Source: Prorocentrum cordatum
Lineage: Eukaryota; Sar; Dinophyceae; Prorocentrales; Prorocentraceae
Direction of reading: 5' to 3'
Assembly: GCA_963575745.1 (NCBI GenBank)
Contig: CAUYUJ010014771.1
Location: 661,593 to 725,592, forward strand
Length of the DNA: 64,000 bases
Under the pieces are notes generated by a model that did no database searches, was not told the origin of the DNA, and was given only the letters and a program-made list of their open reading frames with translations. The number at the start of each line of letters is the position of its first letter. The first letter of the stretch is position 1. Positions 61,099 to 64,000 of this stretch are shown here, one piece after another. Both the position numbers and the translations under genes were made by a program.

Positions 61099-63345
61099 AT
61101 GTCTTGCGCCCTGTGCGAAGAGGACGTTGCGCTGTGTTACAACGAGGCCTGGGCGGGAACCGCGATGGCCGCCTGCAGCCACGCCGCCTGTCCTGACTGC
61201 CAGAGCCAGTGGGTCGCCGCCTGCGACTTCGAGTTTGGCGTCGATGGCGCCCACGTGATCGCAGACACTGGCCTGCACCGCGTGCCCTGCTTCGCGGACG
61301 GGTGCCAGCGGTTCCTGCCAAGCCGCCTGGTGGCCCGCGCCCGCGAGGGCCTCCGGGCCGAGCTGCCGGCGCTTCCCGCGAGCGCCCGCGAGCGCGCCCG
61401 CAGCCGGGCGCGCGCCTGCGCGGCTGCGGAGGCGCGCGCATGCGCGGAGGCGGGGCGCGGCGACTGGGAGGCCACGCTGGAGCTGGCCTGGCTCAGGAGC
61501 GCAGCGGCCTGCTGGGGCATCCAGCTGACCTCGCGGACGGGGCCCCGCGCGCTCGTGCGCGAGCGGGAGCCCTGCGCGGCGTGCGGCGAGGAGCGGCCCG
61601 CGCTGCTCGTGAACGGGCCCTGTGGCCACGACGCCTGCGCCCGCTGCTGGGCCAGGCGCGCGGAGGAGCACCTCGCGCAGGGTGCTGGCGGGCTCGCGGA
61701 CGTGGACTGCTGCCGCGCGGGGTGCGGAGCGCACGTGTCGTGGGGCGTGCTCCGGGGTGTGTGCACGGAGTACTCTGCAGTGGTGAGCTGCTGCGTCGCG
61801 GAGGTCGATGCGGCCTTCTGCCAGAGGGACCGGATGGCTCGCTGCCAGGCGTGCGGCAAGAGGTCGTACAACCACCTCCCGCCGAACGACACGTGTGGCC
61901 ATGAGGCCTGCCACGACTGCTGGCGTCGCTGGGCGGAGTCCAAGCTGCAGGCATGCCTGGATACCTGCTCGCTCGCACCGTGCCTGCAACCCGACTGTAA
62001 AGAAGCGATTCGGGGATCTCTGTGGAAGTGCCTGAGCCAGTCGTCGGAGTGCCTCCGGGCTTTTGAGAGCCAGTTGCAGTCGCAGGCGCGCCACCTCAGG
62101 GATGCAGAGCGGTCCGGCGCCAGGGTCGTCTTTAATACGTGTGGCCTGGCGTGCGAGCACTGCGACCGGCAAGTGTGGGGCCTGGTCCGCAACGGCTGCG
62201 GCCACGCAGCCTGCCCAGACTGCTGGCTCCGCTGGGCGACGCACAGGGCTGCGGCTGGCCTCGGGATCCGCTCGCTCATACCGTGCCTCCATCGCCGCTG
62301 CGGGGAGGCGATACTGGGCCCCCTCTGGGAATTCCTGTGCCGGTCGTCGACTGGCATCAGGGAGTTTGAGAACCAGGTGCAGGCGGACCCGGAGGTGCGC
62401 TGGCTCAGGCATGCAGAGTCTCAGGCCGTGAGGGTGGACTGGGCGCCCATTCTGGCAGGCTCTGGTTCAGCGTGTGGGCAGTGCAGCGGGCGAGCCTGGG
62501 GCCTCCTGGTCAACGATGGCTGCGGCCACCGCGCCTGCAGAGAATGCTGGGCCAAGGCGGGTGTCTGTCAGGCCCGCGAGAAGCGCGCGCAGCCGCGCTG
62601 CCTTGAGTGCGAGCAGGCTGCCGGCGGCAAGATGTGGGGCCTGCTCCAGCGTTTCCACAAGCCGTTGCACGCCGCTGCCCACGAGAGGAGCACGGAAGTT
62701 CACGAACTCAAAGCGCTGTCTCGCGCGGGGGTGCACCTCGAGTGGGAGCCGTCGACAGCCCGGGCGGGGCCAGTGTGTACAGTCTGCGCAGAGCACAGTC
62801 TCGCGCTGCTATGCAACAGCCCCTGCGGCCACCGGGCCTGCCAGACCTGCTGGGCGCGCTGGGGCGGGTCCCAGCTCGAGCGGTACTCGGGCAGCCGCCA
62901 GCAGCGGACAGAGCAGAGCTCCTGGCGGCTGCTCCGCATCGGCTGCTTCGCTCCTGGTTGCGAGCAGCTCGTGGCCCTGCCCTTCCAGAGGCACCTGGAG
63001 CAACGGTCTCAGGCCCTCGCGGGCACCATGGGCCGGCGCCGGCGCCTGCAGGAGAACACTCTGTATCCCGCCGCGGTCCAGGTGGATTGCCCCGATCCCG
63101 ACTGCTGGGGCCTCGGGTACCTTGGCTTCGATCTTGTCATGTGTTTCATCTGCGAGCGGCGGTGGGCGCCCGACGTGTCGGGCGCGCCGGCGCCAGTGGA
63201 CGTCGACGTCGAGGAAGTGATGGGCGTCAAGGTGAAGAGGTGCCCAAGTTGCTCTGAGTACATCGAGAAGAACGGCGGCTGCGATCACATGACTTGTAAG
63301 TGCGGGTGCGAATTTTACTGGTCGACCCTGAAACGATATCCGTAG
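61099..63345 (+). CDS. Cysteine-rich protein with tandem RBR-type RING1 modules and Rcat-like end
   Basis: 748 codons, first in-frame ATG (MSCALCEEDV); the open frame extends upstream only without ATG. Six modules of about 90-107 residues start near codons 3, 159, 249, 352, 459 and 560. Each has C-x2-C, then CGH-x-AC-x2-CW (first module CSHAACPDC) and a later C-x3/4-C followed in several by a LW-type helix, the layout of the RING1 domain of RBR ubiquitin ligases. Near codon 715, KRCPSCSEYIEKNGG then CDHMTCKCGCEFYW matches the IBR/Rcat motif, which in RBR enzymes carries the catalytic Cys that accepts ubiquitin. The usual final Cys after FYW is Ser and the frame ends nine codons later, so a downstream exon is possible. 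No intron is needed over 2.2 kb. An E3-ligase role is inferred; zinc binding is nearly certain. Confidence 0.83.
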   Translation: MSCALCEEDVALCYNEAWAGTAMAACSHAACPDCQSQWVAACDFEFGVDGAHVIADTGLHRVPCFADGCQRFLPSRLVARAREGLRAELPALPASARERARSRARACAAAEARACAEAGRGDWEATLELAWLRSAAACWGIQLTSRTGPRALVREREPCAACGEERPALLVNGPCGHDACARCWARRAEEHLAQGAGGLADVDCCRAGCGAHVSWGVLRGVCTEYSAVVSCCVAEVDAAFCQRDRMARCQACGKRSYNHLPPNDTCGHEACHDCWRRWAESKLQACLDTCSLAPCLQPDCKEAIRGSLWKCLSQSSECLRAFESQLQSQARHLRDAERSGARVVFNTCGLACEHCDRQVWGLVRNGCGHAACPDCWLRWATHRAAAGLGIRSLIPCLHRRCGEAILGPLWEFLCRSSTGIREFENQVQADPEVRWLRHAESQAVRVDWAPILAGSGSACGQCSGRAWGLLVNDGCGHRACRECWAKAGVCQAREKRAQPRCLECEQAAGGKMWGLLQRFHKPLHAAAHERSTEVHELKALSRAGVHLEWEPSTARAGPVCTVCAEHSLALLCNSPCGHRACQTCWARWGGSQLERYSGSRQQRTEQSSWRLLRIGCFAPGCEQLVALPFQRHLEQRSQALAGTMGRRRRLQENTLYPAAVQVDCPDPDCWGLGYLGFDLVMCFICERRWAPDVSGAPAPVDVDVEEVMGVKVKRCPSCSEYIEKNGGCDHMTCKCGCEFYWSTLKRYP

Positions 63346-63453
63346 CGAGCGGAAGAACTTGCCCTCATTTCTGTCTGCAAGTCGGGGGAAGCAGTCGCGG
63401 AGTCGCGCGCTCGCGCTCAATCGGTCAATTTAGACGTTGTGTTCACAACTGTA

Positions 63454-63610
63454 GCGAGGCGTGTACAGTTCCTCTCTCGCTGGCAGCATCTTCTACCTGC
63501 CGCGGACGGAATGCATGTTGCGCGCATTATTGGCGCAGCGAGGCGTGTACAGGTCCGCCCTCGTTGGCAGTGTATTCTACATGTCGCGGACGGAAGGTGA
63601 ATTGGCAGAG
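63454..63610 (+). repeat. About 83-bp tandem duplication
   Basis: GCGAGGCGTGTACAG...GCGGACGGAA occurs twice in a row. It lies within the following small frame. Confidence 0.8.
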
Positions 63611-63922
63611 CCGACGCAGCACAAAAAGTCAGTGGATGAGCTTCAAGATGCCGCCAATGTTGCTTTCGCTTCAGCTCAAGTCGCACCACACCCAGGGGCA
63701 CTGCCTGCCTGCCCAAAAGAGGACTCACAGCAGCGTTTCGCCTTAGTAATGATATTGACGGCAGTGTTCACAGTCGTATTGCTCAGGTTGATCAGAGCAT
63801 TGTCATTGGCATGGGTATGGCTTCTGCACTCAATCAACAATGCGTGTGGGGCTGTATACGTTTTGATAAACAGACACGGTGCGACCGATTGGTTACCTCG
63901 AGCATTGCACTTCCCAGCATGA
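63461..63922 (+). CDS. Hypothetical small protein with one membrane-like segment (doubtful)
   Basis: A 153-codon frame starting MYSSSLAGSIFYLPRTE. The first 55 codons come from the tandem duplication. FALVMILTAVFTVVLLRLIR is hydrophobic enough for a membrane helix. It follows the RING-repeat gene by 115 bases on the same strand, in a different frame, and may be a 3' exon, a separate gene or chance. Confidence 0.3.
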   Translation: MYSSSLAGSIFYLPRTECMLRALLAQRGVYRSALVGSVFYMSRTEGELAEPTQHKKSVDELQDAANVAFASAQVAPHPGALPACPKEDSQQRFALVMILTAVFTVVLLRLIRALSLAWVWLLHSINNACGAVYVLINRHGATDWLPRALHFPA

Positions 63923-64000
63923 GCATTAAACATCAACGTTTTCTAGTACATTCCCCTTCCTATCTTTTTGCAAACTTGGGGGGGGGGGCGGGAAAACCTC

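Overview
The window is nuclear DNA of a dinoflagellate. The decisive evidence is a full 22-nt dinoflagellate spliced leader (DinoSL) at 16541-16562, directly in front of a LINE-type retrotransposon, plus three truncated SL copies in front of a second LINE at 15086-15131. High GC, sparse genes, abundant simple repeats and old retroelements all fit. I cannot name the species.

Layout. 0-10.6 kb is almost entirely repeats: GA-rich tracts, 53-bp, 76-bp, about 90-bp and 103-bp tandem arrays, (GT)n, (CA)n, G/C-tract palindromes and TTTTCTCGG repeats. A minus-strand LINE (about 10.6-15.13 kb; ORF1 plus endonuclease-reverse transcriptase ORF2) lies inside the 103-bp array, which resumes at 15.13 kb. 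A second LINE of another family lies on the plus strand (16.54 to about 21.7 kb), starts with the full SL and is bordered by (AT)n. From 21.8 to 43.3 kb I see no convincing host gene, only dispersed repeat families, hairpin elements, a roughly 950-bp (CTC)n tract (30.3-31.26 kb), a roughly 170-bp satellite (35.3-37.0 kb) and an inverted 18-bp minisatellite (41.4-42.5 kb). A decayed Ty1/copia element with recognisable short LTRs spans 44160-53134. It keeps gag, a retropepsin, a methyltransferase-like domain, integrase, reverse transcriptase and RNase H in several broken frames. The last 11 kb holds more dispersed repeats and the only strong host gene, a 748-codon intron-free cysteine-rich protein with about six tandem RBR-type RING1 modules and a C-terminal Rcat-like motif (61099-63345).

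Three patterns deserve most attention. First, the SL copies on both LINEs imply that LINE transcripts are trans-spliced and then reinserted, apparently repeatedly for the 10.6-15.1 kb element. Second, five cassettes share one architecture: a conserved head of about 35 bp containing TCGTTTTGAA, then a polypyrimidine tract, then a tandem array. Two unrelated-looking array families follow the same head. Third, a set of MITE-like inverted-repeat elements shares a GC-rich hairpin with a three-base loop. Alignments were made by eye, so repeat boundaries are approximate.
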